Shown here: positions 33,801-45,909 of the stretch, in pieces | How positions within the stretch are numbered: the first letter of the stretch is position 1 | Layout of the letters: each line of letters opens with the position of its first letter | NCBI GenBank assembly: GCA_000727475.1 | Contig: KL647294.1 | Location: 329,758 to 393,757 of the forward strand | Reading direction: 5' to 3' | Length of the DNA: 64,000 nt | From: Sarcocystis neurona | Lineage: Eukaryota; Apicomplexa; Conoidasida; Eucoccidiorida; Sarcocystidae | Position numbers and translations under genes: made by a program | The notes under the pieces: generated by a model | The model's database searches: none | The model's input: only the letters and a program-made list of their open reading frames with translations | Told to the model about the DNA's origin: nothing

Positions 33801-36419
33801 GTAGCAACGTACACGTCTGTACCTGTGTATATGTCCGCGTTTGAGTTGCCTACATGCGCCGAGACGGCTGACATGTAGAGAGTCACTTAACACGTGTACA
33901 CACCACACTGAGGTGTACATAAGAGGCCACTGCGCTCTGCACAGACCTCACTGTGGTGTACGTACACCGCACTGAGGTGTAAATACACCACACTTGAGGT
34001 GTACGCACACCACACTAAGGTGTACATACACCACAGTAAGGTGTAATACACTGCCCTAAGCTGTACAACACCACGTTAAGGTGTGCATACACCATATTGA
34101 GGTACGTACACCACGTTGAGGTGTGCGTGAACCGCCTCGAGATTTACCCCGTCACTGCGCTCTGCACCCGCCGCACTGTGGTGTTCATACACCGCACTGA
34201 GGTGTACACGCACCACATCGAGGTGTACGTACACCACCCTGAGATGTGCACAAACCGCATAGAGATGTTACGTAGACCGCAGGGAGGTGTATACACAAGA
34301 CAGCCAGGTGTACGTTGAGCACGTCGTAGTAGCTTTACAACGCAGTGGGGTTTATGTACATCGCGACGTGGTTTTCTCACCTTTCTACACGCTACACGGC
34401 GGCACGCAGACAGCGGTGAGATGTCCAGGCACGGATCGCGAAGTTCACAAGTCCTGCACCGTATAAGACGTTTAAACATGCACAGACGCCCTTTCTGCGG
34501 TTCTCCCCGTACAAGAGTGCGGGATCGTGATTTCCACCTTGACATTTGTGATCTGTACCTGCAGGTGGTGCATCACGCGCTGTCACTTGCGGCACATGTC
34601 TATAAGTATACGTATATACATATACATATATGTAGTACGTAGAAATATACGTAGCGAGATGCCCATGTGCATTTGCATATTCGTGTGGATCCGCACGAAC
34701 GTGAACGAGTAGAGGAGTGTGTGCACAATAGCGGGTGTGTACATACACCCGAGGCGCTACGCCTGCAGAGGCGGGTGGTGTTCGTCCGTTTCTTGGTTCT
34801 TGAAGAAGGCCGTGCGGGTCTCCCAGTACCTGATTCATGCATTTATATGTATATACATATATATAGCTGAAAAGTGGGAAGTGTGTATTCGCATGTGTAC
34901 CGGAGCGTGTAAGCGCCACAGTCCTCTCGCTTCCTGGTTTTCTTGATTTACGGCTCCCTGTTGTGTCCTTCCACTTTTTTTTCCTTCCTTTTCTCGCCTC
35001 TCCAGGCGAAGTGGAGCGACGTAGCGCCTACCTCCTCAGTTGCCTATTCGGCGATAAAGGACGCCTGCGTAAGGAGCTTCACTCAATTTCCTTCTTGGTG
35101 TTTTCGTATTGCGTATTTCTGTCTCCTCCCGTGCAGCTGCGTACGCCCATTCACGTGTAAAATAGTGTGTTTGTGAGAACCCGTCTTTCTCTCTCCGATC
35201 TCCGGCTACGTAGAAATGCACCTCCTCCTGGGGATTTGCGTGTCGCTGCAGTCCTGCTTGTCGTTTCTCCCCTCACTCGTTTTAACAGTCTTTCTCCCAT
35301 ATATAGTGAATAGCAGAACTTCGTCTCGATATAGAGGCGTTAGCAGCGTGGTCGTCTCTGCACAGAGTCAGTTGTCTACGCTGGAGAGGCAGGAGGACCT
35401 GCACAGATGCATAATCCATACAGGTATGCATGAGGATGTAGAGGAAGAGGGGGCTCTCTGTGAACATTGATATGAGAGAAGCTTGCAGAACCAACGATAA
35501 TATTCATGCCTTCCACTGAATGCGTACGTACACGCAGATCTGGGCAGTCCATGTGTCTATCCATCTACCCGTCTATCTGTCTATCAGTATATGCATATAT
35601 GTGTATCTGCGCTTTCCTCTGCAACCTTGCAGTCCTACAAAGTATCTTCAGCAGCGCGACGATTCGCTCTACGCAGTGTGTAGACACTCCTCTGGATATC
35701 TGTGTCGATGTTCTGCGTATGGAAGTGCGTGTGACTACGTGTGAGGCTCCTTTCCACCCACGCCTGTGCGTGCGAACTTTGTGGAGAAACGGTCTCGCAG
35801 ATCTCGCGGGAACCCGTCGTTTTTTTGACTTACCCGCGCCTCATTCATCATACCCAATATCTATAGTAGAGATACGTAGAGATGTGGATCCACCGTAGAT
35901 ATGCATACATACATATATATATATATAAGGGAATCATGCATTCCGACGTACGAATACGTACGCGTGTGCATGTGGTGGCTGCACGTCGTTTCACTGTTAC
36001 GTACTGTTGCTGTACGAGCACGTGGCCGGGACACGAGGAGACTGGACCTGTAACATATTAACGTCGAGTTGTTTGCGGCTATTCGTATTTGCGGGCTGCT
36101 TTCACTCGTTTTGACTGGCTGCCGCTTTACCTCTGCACGGACATATATTTATATATATTTGTGTGTATTCTCTCATATCTTTTTAATACATGTGTGTACG
36201 AGTATACAGTAGATACAGGTGTATATATTCTGAGTGAAAGAATTGCAAGTGACACGTATGTACACACACGTAGCTACAAGCCATTTATGTATATGCGTGT
36301 CTCTCTGCCACATGAGTGTAGGTGTATACCCGTTCATTGGTACCAGAAGATGTGTGTCGTATGTATTATGCACACACACACACACACATACGCAAGTTTT
36401 AAGAAGAGACAGACAAATA

Positions 36420-36451
<32 letters not shown>

Positions 36452-39400
36452 CGTAGCGCTGAGCTCGCGGTGTTGGCTGCGGGTTTTCGGACCGTTGCTG
36501 TCGCGGGCGCCCGCCCCGGTTGCTGCTGCCATGATCCGACCCTTTCAAACGGCCGGGCCGTACTACCTACCTACCAAGTAAGCTGCTGCTGCCTTTTTCG
36601 TTTGCTTTCTGGTGCTTCCGGGTGCTTCCACGTGTTCCTGCGATGCTGTTGATACGGCCGATGTGCCTGCCACGGCTGTGCTTATGGATGCTGCTGCTGC
36701 TGTTGGTGACTCTGCTGCGGGTGATTCTGCTGCTGGGTCTGCTGTCACTTCCCTCGCGGCTTCTGCCGGTGATGAGAATTCTGTTTCTGCCGCTGCGGTT
36801 CCCCTTGCTGCTGCTGGTGCTGCTGCGGCTGCCTCTCCTGCTGCGGCTGGTGGTGCGGGTGCTGCTGTTGCAGCTGCTGATGCGCGTTGTCATACTGCTG
36901 CTGTTGGGTTGCCACTTCGGCCTGCATCAGCGGCTTTGCAACTGCCAGTGCTACTCAACCAGGTGCAGAACCCGCCGCCTTGTGCGGGGCTACTACTGCC
37001 TGTGCTGCCTCGCTTCCGCTGAAGCCCTTCGCTCGTGCAACTCACTTTTTTTCTAACTATGTGCTGCCTACATTTCCTCGGCTATTCTTGCTGCTAGTGC
37101 CGTTGCTGTTGCTGGACGCGTTTTTACGGCTTCTTGCTGCCGGTCTAGCAGGTACCTGACTTCCTGCAGTTTTTGCTCCTGTTGTCGCTGCTGCGGCGGT
37201 TTTCTCCGGTGCTGCTGCGACTTTTGTCCTCCGTGGTCAGATCGGGGCTGATGCCGTTTTTGGTGTGGGCGGTCGTAGTCGTCCTGTTATAGCGGTGGCT
37301 GTGAGCTGCTGGTGCTGCTGCTATCCGTGCTGCTGCTGCGTGTGCTGCTGCTCTCATTTCCTCTCCCTGCCCACACGAATATTTTGCGGCTTTTGTTGCT
37401 GCCGCCTCTGTTCTTCACCTGATTTCGTTGCTGTTGCTCTTCTAATTCCTGCCGATTCTGCTTTTGGTCCTTTTGCTGCTGCTGCTGCAGCTGTCGCATC
37501 TTACCGATGGGGTTGCGAATGCTGCTAGTCGTTTTGATGGAATTGCTGCTGTTTTTGCTGCATGCTCGCTGGCCATGTTTTGGTAGTCACTCCAGGAACT
37601 GCTGCGGCTGTTTCTCTTCTCGGCCGTCGTAAAAACTGCTGTTGTATATTTACGTATGCTCGCCCACTGCCGGAATTACACGTGTACTTCTGCGGGTGCT
37701 GCGTGTACTGCTGCTTGTTTTGCTGCAGCAGTGCTCTTTTCCATTTGCTGCTGCTGGCGCTTTACGGCCTTCTCGCCAATGCTGTTGTTCTCCGTTCCCT
37801 GTCGCTCCTGCTCCTTCTGCTGCGGTTGCTGCTCTCTCGCCCTTGCAAGTGTTCTTGCCGAGTCGTTGCTGATGCTGCTGTCCCTGCTGCTACGGGAGGG
37901 ATGTTCCTACGCCGTTGCTACTGCAGCTGTCACTGTCCGGCTGCTGCGGCGGTTCTTTCCGCAGCCAGTCGTCTAGCTGCTGCTCTCCTTCCTGTCTCTG
38001 CTGCTGCATTTACGCGCGTTACTGTCCTGATGCTTGTCCTGTCGCTGCTAAGCTCACTTCTCCTGCACCAGATGTTTCCGTTTGTATCCCTGCTGCTCCT
38101 GCAGCAGCTGATATTCCATCGCTTGGCTGCTGCTGTTCTCGGTGCTGCTCCCGGCAGTCACTGTTGCCTGCTTCTCAGCTCTTCCTCTTCTTGCCGCTGC
38201 TGTCCCCGGTGCTGCTTCGGCTGTTCCTGGCGGCCACTGCTGCCTGCCTGCTTCTCAGCTGCACTTGTTCTTCGTCTTGCTGCTGCTGCTGCTGTTTGTC
38301 CGTATTGCTGCTGTTGCTGGTGCCCGTGTTGCTGCACCTGCTGGTGGTGATTCCTCCGCTGCTGCTGTCGCTGGTGTTGGTGTTTTTGCTGCTGCGGGTG
38401 GGAGTTCCCTGTTGTTGCTATCTCTGCAGTTCGTGTTGCTGCTGCGGGTGGTGGCTGCCCTGTTGCTGGTGTTGTGGCTGGTGTGCATGTTGCTGCTGCT
38501 GGTGGCGGCGATTTCCCAGTGGCTGCCGTTGCTGCTATTCGTGTAGACGCTGTTGCTGCTGCTGGTATGCATACCGCTGCTGCTGCTGGTATGCATACAG
38601 CTGCTGCTGCTTGCGCCCTTCCTGTTGCTCCTACTGTTTAAACTGACGCAGTGAATTCTTCGGAGCCGCAGGAGGACGGGAAGGGCCGCGCTACGCTGCT
38701 ATCGGGCCTGGGATGCTGCTTCCGGATTGCCTCGTCAAACTCTTCCCTCTTGTAGGTGGTGCTTGTTCTTCTTTCCCGTTCTAAAGGTTGTGCGCCTCCC
38801 GGTCTGTTAAGTAACGCGTAGACATTTGCTGTTGGAGGACGTCGGAGTGGTCTCAGGTTTGTTTTCTCCTTTTTTTTTCACGTGTGTCTGTATTTGTTGG
38901 ACGATATGCCTGCGGGTAGTAATCCCGTGATGTACGTTGTACAGGTATCTATCTTTTTATACACGTGTGTGTCTGTAATGTCTACCTGACGACTGCGGCT
39001 GCAGTCTTTAGCCTCTTCCTGAGGTGGTCCCACTAATATTTATATCGGCGTGTATACTTTTGTATATATATGTATAGATACACACATCCATAGGTGTGTA
39101 TTATACGTATGTATATATCTATATATGTATGTGTATGTATAGATATGTGAACATGACTGCCATGTTGAGTCTGTCTCTCTCAGAGCGTCTTCAGTCGGTA
39201 AGGGAGCTGCTGCTGCGTTTGCTGTGTTGCTGTTACGCCTCCTCCATGTGGATTACTTCTGCTGTTTCAGGGCGGCAGAAGTCGGGAGCCGCCGCCGTCC
39301 GCTCCTGCTGCTGCAGCTTTCCCTGCATATATGTATGATTTGATTGGGAAAGGAAGCCACGTGCTGCTGCTGCATCTGCTGCTACTGCCACCAGGAAGTC

Positions 39401-42400
39401 GCAGGCGCAACATATTCGGCTGCGAGCTGCCCCATGCACCTCTCATCGGTACGACCTGCCTTTCCCCTAAACAGAGAGATATGTAAATGTCTCCCGATAT
39501 TTTTCTTTCTTTCTCACTCTCTCTGTATATCTACGCCTCTCTGCAAACATACACATATACATAGTCACATATAAGCATGCATTTAGGGTTCACTTTACGT
39601 GTGTTCACATATTCGTCCACCCATTATATATGTGAGTGTGTACGTAGGTTGTTCTTTATTTGGATGAGTACGTGTGTATGTATTTTAGGTGTGTTACTTA
39701 GCTGTTCTTCATCTGTTTACGTCTTTGCATACATACGTATTAGGAGAAGCATGCGTATCTGTCGCACTGAGCAGGGCCGTAGCACCAGGCCTACACAGGA
39801 ATGCCAGACTCTTCTTCGTATATATATTTCTAATATGATGCCCGCTCTTCTACGTCTTTCTTGGGGTCCTCGTCTTGCTGCTACTCGTGCCCTTTGAATT
39901 GTACCACTGCCTTTTCAACGGTCGGTTTCCTCTGGTGCTGCTGCTGTTGCGGTTGCTGCTGCTGTGGCAGCTGCTGCTGCTGTTGCGGGTGCTGCTGCTG
40001 TTGGTGTTGATGCTGCTGTGGCGGTTGCTGCTGCCGTTGCTGTTGGGGTGCTGTTGCTGGTTTCCCCCGGCTGCTGCTATGCGTATGAGGTCTTCGATGG
40101 CACCACGCTGCCACTTACGTGGCAGTAGGCGTGACGCCCGAGCGTCCTTGCCTTGTGTTGCTGCAACAACTGTCTGCCCATGTATATGTCTTTCTATGTG
40201 TGTATGGAGAGAGCGAGAGACAGAAGGGGAGAGTCTCGCCGATAGATCTACATACATGTATACGCGGTTGTGGGGATGTGCGTACTGTGTGAATATTGAC
40301 GGAAAATATGCGTATATATCTACACGAAGTATACAAGTATATCAAAAAAAGAAAGGAAACACAGAGCTTCGCTCTGCTGCTGCTGCTGCTAGTGCACGAG
40401 ACGTTGTTGCGGTGTACGTACGTACGTACGTACACACACACACACACACACAGATACAGCACCACGTTGCGCGCCGTGCTGCTGCTGCTGCTGTTTGTGC
40501 TGCTGCTGCTGCCGTTTGTGCTGCTGCTGTTTTTGTTGCTGCTAATCCATCCCTTGATGCTGCTGTTGTTCTCCTGGCCTGCTGTTGCTGCTGTTGTTGC
40601 TGCTGGTGTGGGGGATTTAGTACGATATAGCGTGCCGTGTCTCAAGGCCCTGATTCGACTGGTCCGACTCGTGTGGCTAGCTGCTGCTCGCAGCAGTAGA
40701 CGTAGCAGCGCGCTAAGCCGTACGAGTAGCAGCAGCTGCAGCAGCCAGAGCTTCACGCACCATCCCACAAAACAACGTCGGATCCCTGCTGCGGACGCTG
40801 CGGGGCTGCAGTCTTCCTCCTCCTCTTCGTCCTCCTTTTCCTCCGCTGCGAGTAGGCCAGGTGCTGTTGCTCCTGGGCACGCTGTTCCTGCTGCTGTTGA
40901 CGGTTCTGGTGCACCGGTCAACGGCGGACCCGTCGTTGAAGACCGTTGCCTCGTTTCTCGCAGCGGTACGGGGTGGAGGTCTGCAGTTTCTTCTTTCCAT
41001 GCAGACGCAGCAGCGCGATCGCCGTTTTCCCTGGACAAGCTGCATTCATCCCCCAGCCGGAGTCCTGAAGAAGAGGAGAGCAGCATTGAGAGAGGGGTCA
41101 TGTCCAGCTGCAGCAGCAGACTGAGAAGAAGCACACGGCTCCTGTTCAAACACTGCAGTACGTGGAATGCGTGCGGCCTGAAGGTGGTCTGGTGTCTACA
41201 TACGGAGCAGTCAGCGGCTCCAGCCTCACACTGTCCCAGCCTGTCACCGGCAGCAGGGACGTCTCAGCAGCGAGCAGCAGCAGCAGCCGGACCAGCAGCA
41301 ACCGAGCAGCGGGCGTCTGCAGGCGCAGAGTGTGCGGCAGCAGAAGACACTGCAGAACAAGCAAAAAAAAGGGGAGGAGGAGCAGCAGCCTTAGACAATT
41401 TGAAAGGAGAGGCAACACTGTCTTCTCCTCCTTGCGATACTTCCCCCGTCTCGTCTTCACGCACGTCTCCGGTATGCGGGAAGGTGTTTAGTTGCTTTCA
41501 GCCTGAGTCACTTGCTGTGCCGCCTGCTGCTGCGCCCGCGGCTGCTTCGGCACTATCTGAGTCTGCTGGTGAGGCTAGCGCGGCTGCTCCCTCGACCTCT
41601 GCGTCTGCGGCTGCTTCGACCTCAAGGTCTCTGGCCGGAGCCTTCGTTGCTGCTGCTGCTGCAGAAGGAGGGGGCTCGGCAACGCATGCGCTTCCTCCGC
41701 TACACGTGATCGGTTCTGCTCCTGCTGTTGCTCCTCCGCGTGCATTTGACAGCAGAGAGGGCTGGGGATTCAACGCGTCGCTGTCTTCGGTCACTCGATA
41801 CTGGCATCAGGGAAGCCTGAGCAGCAGTCCCGAGGGCAGCATGAGTGACTCCGTGGGGAGAGCGTGCGTCGGCGGCGGCACCAACAGAGGGCCAAGCAGC
41901 AGCACAGCCGACCGCAGCGCGGGTAGCAACAAGTGCAGCAGCTATTTCGTGAGATGCATGCGTGCACTCCTCTCTTCGTCGCCTGGTGTCTCCTCCGGTG
42001 CTGCCTCTTCCGCTGCTGCTTCTTCTCGGCGGCAGTCCTGGAAAGACGTCCTGCAGCAAGCCCCTATTAGACTACTCGCTGCAGCAGAAGCAGCTGCGCC
42101 TGCTGCAGCTGCTGCGCTCGCAGCCGTGACCCCCATTCCTCCCCGAGGCCCTGCCACGCCGCTGCCACCGGACGCAGCCGCAGCAAGAGCAGCAGCGGCA
42201 GCGCATGCTGCAGCAGTAGCGCGCGGCGTAACAGCCGCACCACCTAAAGACTTAGAGCTGGGCTCACGGCGGCCCGTCCTCGTGGTTCTGGAGAAGAACA
42301 GCTGCAGCAGCACGAGGAGTACCATGCCCCCACGCCTTGTCGGCATACCCGTAGAGCAGCCGCAGCACGACGAGCAGCGTCCCCTTGAGGGACAGCAGCT

Positions 42401-43118
42401 GCTGCAGGGTAAAGAGGGAGAGGAGCAGCCGCAGCAGAAGCAGCAGGAGCGAGCGAGGGAAGAAGGGAACAATATTGAGAGCTGCAGAGAAGAGGGAAGA
42501 AAGCCGAACAACAACAGCAGCGGCGTGACGGGTGCGTCTTCTCCGTCTCAGTACGAACAAAAAGGAGAAACTGTCCCTTTTCTGGCAACGGAGTCGTTCG
42601 AAGAAGCCGGAAGGCGTCCCTCTCCTGCTGCACAGGGACGAGGTAGCCTTGCGGGTGTAACGGGAGAGCAGCAGCAGCTGCGGCGTGAGGAGGAAGAGGA
42701 AGCCGAAGGGATGGTTCCTCCTGTGCTGCTGCAGCGACTGCTGTCGCTGACGCAGGAAAAGGGTAAAGAAACAGAGGAAGAGGAGGACGGAAGCACCCAC
42801 AGCATTTGGATGTGCGGGCAAGAGCAGCAGCGTTCGACAGGGTTCAGAAGCACTAGCAGCAAAAGGTGGACTAGAAACGACACAGGTGAAAATGAAGAAG
42901 TAACGACGCTAGGGAGTGATTTCATCGTAGTAGACTTCCTCAGAGATCTTGAACAGAAAATGGGGCTGCAGCTGCAGCGACCCACAGCAGCGCATGCAGC
43001 AGCACGCAGTGGAGCATTCACGCTGGTGCGACCGGATGGCTACATTGCGCTGGGAGGTTTTGCTGGCGATTACGATGCTACAAAAGCTCTCCTTGACTAT
43101 TCCTTAACACTTTTCTAG
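21847..43118 (+). CDS. FAD-dependent aromatic-ring hydroxylase, PHBH/phenol-hydroxylase type (12 exons)
   Basis: Flavoprotein monooxygenase that would hydroxylate an aromatic or similar substrate with NAD(P)H and O2; substrate unknown. Exons inferred: 21847-24468, 25381-25866, 26766-28084, 29267-29331, 30143-31290, 32044-32205, 33647-33746, 35006-35068, 36457-36577, 38652-38751, 39271-39448, 40861-43118. Phases agree at every junction (2873 aa). Motifs: VLIVGAGPAGLTLALC (~aa 817, FAD Rossmann), LHPRTLQIM, YALTLDQAVTEAVLLERL, YVVGCDGAKS (DG motif), LLADVSLSWP, FLAGDAAHVFSPFLSEGLNL followed by GIEDAYNLAWKLGS (GD motif), YMYDLIGKG, and a C-terminal FTLVRPDGYIALGG typical of the thioredoxin-like domain of PheA/TfdB enzymes. 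Exons 1-7 and the C-terminus are secure; exons 8-10 and the start of exon 12 are tentative. The ~810-residue N-terminal region is low complexity, and the true start is unknown (first ATG after an in-frame TGA at 21805). Confidence 0.82.
24480..24570. repeat. 15-bp tandem repeat in hydroxylase intron 1
   Basis: About six copies of AGCAGCAGCAACCCC start 11 bases after the donor at 24469. The CAG-type repeat thus continues past the exon boundary into the intron. Confidence 0.85.
28081..28310. repeat. 118-bp tandem duplication including the exon 3 splice donor
   Basis: Copies start with GCCGGTACACTT at 28081 and 28199. Both contain a TA run and end near TTTGCACGAGGGA followed by GTTCTTCT or GTTTTTCT. 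Copy 1 holds the donor used for exon 3 (GT at 28085); copy 2 has an equivalent CCG-GTACAC at 28203. Confidence 0.85.
28357..28515. repeat. GTA/TAG microsatellite in hydroxylase intron 3
   Basis: Interrupted GTA trinucleotide repeats, including nearly pure (GTA)n stretches at about 28460-28510. Confidence 0.85.
29000..29215. repeat. TA/CATA microsatellite in hydroxylase intron 3
   Basis: Alternating TA, TATG and CATA units precede the short exon 4, whose acceptor is the CAG at 29264-29266. Confidence 0.7.
32863..32906. repeat. Near-perfect 44-bp palindrome in hydroxylase intron 6
   Basis: The arms GGATCTACATACATGTATA and its reverse complement meet at a TA centre, with one two-base asymmetry on the right arm. 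It could form a hairpin or cruciform. No open frame crosses it. Confidence 0.8.
33893..34378. repeat. Minisatellite of ~25-bp palindromic units in hydroxylase intron 7
   Basis: About 18-20 diverged units of the form TACACC-ACACTGA-GGTGTACG, each with an ACACC arm facing a GGTGT arm. Two longer interruptions share CACTGCGCTCTGCAC (about 33930 and 34153), suggesting a higher-order repeat. It lies between exon 7 (ends 33746) and tentative exon 8 (starts 35006). Confidence 0.85.
36369..36452. repeat. Facing CA and GT dinucleotide repeats upstream of hydroxylase exon 9
   Basis: A (CA)n run at about 36370-36389 is followed about 30 bp later by a (GT)n run at 36421-36452, which ends four bases before the acceptor AG at 36455-36456. 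The two runs are reverse complements and could pair in RNA. Confidence 0.8.
36587..38640. repeat. CTG-rich tract in hydroxylase intron 9
   Basis: About 2 kb of imperfect CTG/GCT repeats, including a GGTG-rich section at 38290-38640. Plus frames read Leu-, Ala- or Cys-rich and none matches the hydroxylase family. By splice phase, the block is intron between exon 9 (ends 36577) and exon 10 (starts 38652); it could hide another low-complexity exon. Confidence 0.55.
40410..40456. repeat. GTAC then CA repeat in hydroxylase intron 11
   Basis: A short GTAC tetranucleotide run followed directly by a (CA)n run, then CTG repeats to about 40610. Confidence 0.8.
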
Positions 43119-45909
43119 TCCTTGTACTTAGTTTGTCTATCGGGATGTGTACACGAGTCTTTATACGTAGGGCCACGTATATCTGTATAGAAAGTCGCCT
43201 GTGTGCATGCAACTACTCAAGGATACGTAACAAGTACACATGTATGTACATGCGCCTACATGTATGCACATGTAGCCGCACCTACACATGTGTGCGATTC
43301 CATAGCCTGTGCCGTACCCACGCATGAGTGACGTTATTCGTGTGCATATCTGCTAGGCATAGGCGTAAACGTTGACGCATTTATATGAAGGATGGGCCTG
43401 AGGAGTGCATGCACAGAGTCCAGTGCCGACATGTTGGATACGAAAGCTACAAGCTTCTCCTCAGTTTCACCCTGCAAGTGTATACGTGTGTAGTAAATCT
43501 ATTCACCTAGATATGGAAACATAACATGGTGCACACAGACGCACGCGTATATATACATATATGTAGATATATATGTACGCGTACATGTATGCGTGTGTGT
43601 GTGCATATTTACTTCTGCATGCTGCAGGCGCCTTTGGTACAAGTGTGTATCTGGCACAGTGGGCGCTCATTCACATTTCCCAGTAGCCGTAATAGAGTCC
43701 ATGTATGACGTCATCAAAGCTACATGTTTGTCTCTAGGTACGAGAATCACTTGCATACATGCGTTGCATATATATATATATATATATGTAGAGAGAGAGA
43801 AAGAGAGATAGATGTCTGTGCACGTGGAGGGGCAGGTACATGTGTGCATGTGTGTGGATGCATACACGTATGCGCCTTCACAGTTGCACAGGCGTCAGGT
43901 CGGCCATTTCCTGGAGTATGTGTCTATGTTTGTGCATTTACGCAGACATGGCATTCTATAAATATAGCGAGCGCATATATCCGCACACATATATATATAC
44001 ATATATATACCTATATAATCATGTAAATCAAACGTGTATTCATCTGCACATGTATATTTATATGTCTGCCCCCGTACATACATGTAGCGTTGTATGTGTG
44101 TGCACGTCCATCACATTTGTAGAGCGGTGTGTATAACTGGTGTGGCTGCATGAATGAACTACACACGTAGATAGATGTTAGCTCTCGCGGCGCTCCCGAG
44201 GCGCAGACATACGTGGACGCATGGAATCTTTTCTTTGGGACCACGCAGCAGCCAGGTGGTCGAGAAAGCATGTCTGGGGTACGCTTGGTGGTGCTACTGA
44301 GGCTAAAAAGACGCAGCCCAACGGGTGCACTACATGCAGACGGGGAGAGCTGCGCGCTCCAGTTGCTGCTGTGGTCCTGCCCGTGTGCAGCTGCTGCTGC
44401 CGTGCGGCTACTGCGAACGATGTTGCTGCCTCGCCGTACTATCGCTGGGGCTCCCTATATACCGCACGGGATGCTGCTGGTGCCGGTTCTGGTGCTCTGG
44501 GACTGGGCTGCTGAAGAGGCACCCGCAGCATTAATTCCTTGTAGCGAAGAACTGTAGAACGCACGAGACGCTGCAGCAGCAGCTACAACAGCAGGAACAG
44601 CGACACGCTTGTCCCTGTACGCGCGCCGGTTCGATTCCTGTGTGTCTACACATGTACTCGTAATATACTCACAAACGTGTATGCCTGTACTGATAATATA
44701 CTGGCAAACGTTTGTATATGTATACACGTACACACGCATTTGCTAATGTAATGTAACTGTGAATGCTAGCGTCGATAATATGTATATATGTATATATATG
44801 TAAATGTTCTTTCAAAGAGTGTTGATTAGCACCGTGTAGTGGACGTCAGGCATGCGTGCGTCTGTGGGACTAGTAATGCGAAAACGAACTTTTTAGCAGA
44901 TATCCCGTAAATAGCTCTCCGCTCGAGACTGGAGAGTGAAATTTTTAGCAATTTCCTATAACCGGCTGTCAGCTTTCGGCTGCAGGCTTACACACACCCG
45001 CGTGGGCACGCTCTGGATGCGCCGCCGGGCCACGGAGCAGCAAGCGTGGACGCTTGGATGCCTGTCTCCGGTTTACGAGAGACAACCGTTGGCGCGGCGT
45101 CCTTTTTCTCGTTTTTCTTCGTGCTGCTGTTCTTCGATCTACTCCTGTTTCCTCTTCTCCCTCTGTCTCCGCCGAAAAGAGAATGCGCGCCCCCAGAACA
45201 AAACAGGCACGCATGATACCCACACAGACGCCCGAGTATTCGCAGTCATATATCTCTGGACATGCTTAATTGTTTAGAACAACAAATCGCCCATGTGCCT
45301 CCCTGTGCACACGCCTCCGTGCGAGCAAATAGGATACAGTTACTTGCATAAGACATACGTACTCGCATCTATGTATGAGCAGTGCTGCGCAACACGTGGG
45401 AGTTTGGGCATTACACACGCTGCTGCTGCTGCGCGGCCCTTGACACAGAGGCTTGACGAACCAGATTGCAGCGGCAAGCACGCTTGCTGTTGCCTGAACG
45501 ACACTACGGCAACGATGCATTCGACGTTGCTGGTCCGCTCCTTCTTGGTACAGGCTGCTGCTGCTGCTGTTCTCAGTACGACAGAAGAAGTGCTACTGCC
45601 GCTGCTGGTGAAACAGAGCGCCTTTTGCTGTCGCGGCGTCGCTGTTCACCTTGTAGAGAATAGGTACGAATCAGCGGCTCCTGCGGCTGCTCTTGCGTCT
45701 GCCTCTTCTTCGACAGCAGCACCACGGAAGGGACGAGGTAGCCGCACCTCCTGCTGCTTTTACGCCTGCATCGTTGTTGACAACAGCACCCCACCCCCGC
45801 CTCTTGCGTGTGCCACACGCAGGCCCACTACTGCACGTTTGGTGCTGCTGCTGGTGCTGCCGATGCGTCCTCACCGCCACACGTGATCTCGCTGTTGGCG
45901 ATGCTGTTC
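43119..45909. other. Convergent intergenic region between hydroxylase and uL16, with weak coding candidates
   Basis: The first kilobase is CATA/TATG microsatellite. Two GC islands follow. At 44213-44557 all plus frames are open but unrecognised. At 45293-45886 a plus frame contains a well-mixed stretch before a donor-like GGTACGA at about 45662, which could be an exon; the rest is CTG-derived. No domain could be named for either. Confidence 0.35.

Noticed and set aside
34565..34606. Extra hydroxylase exon between exons 7 and 8 (after the CAG at 34562)
   Set aside because: It is phase-compatible but needs a weak GTCTAT donor and its translation does not fit the family; joining exon 7 directly to 35006 gives a better match.
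39583..39596. TTTAGGG-like telomeric motif
   Set aside because: Only a single copy is present; there is no array.
44628..44638. GGTTCGATTCC, a tRNA T-arm/B-box-like sequence
   Set aside because: The flanking stem has a mismatch and no A-box, anticodon arm or acceptor stem can be formed upstream; the upstream DNA is CAG repeat.
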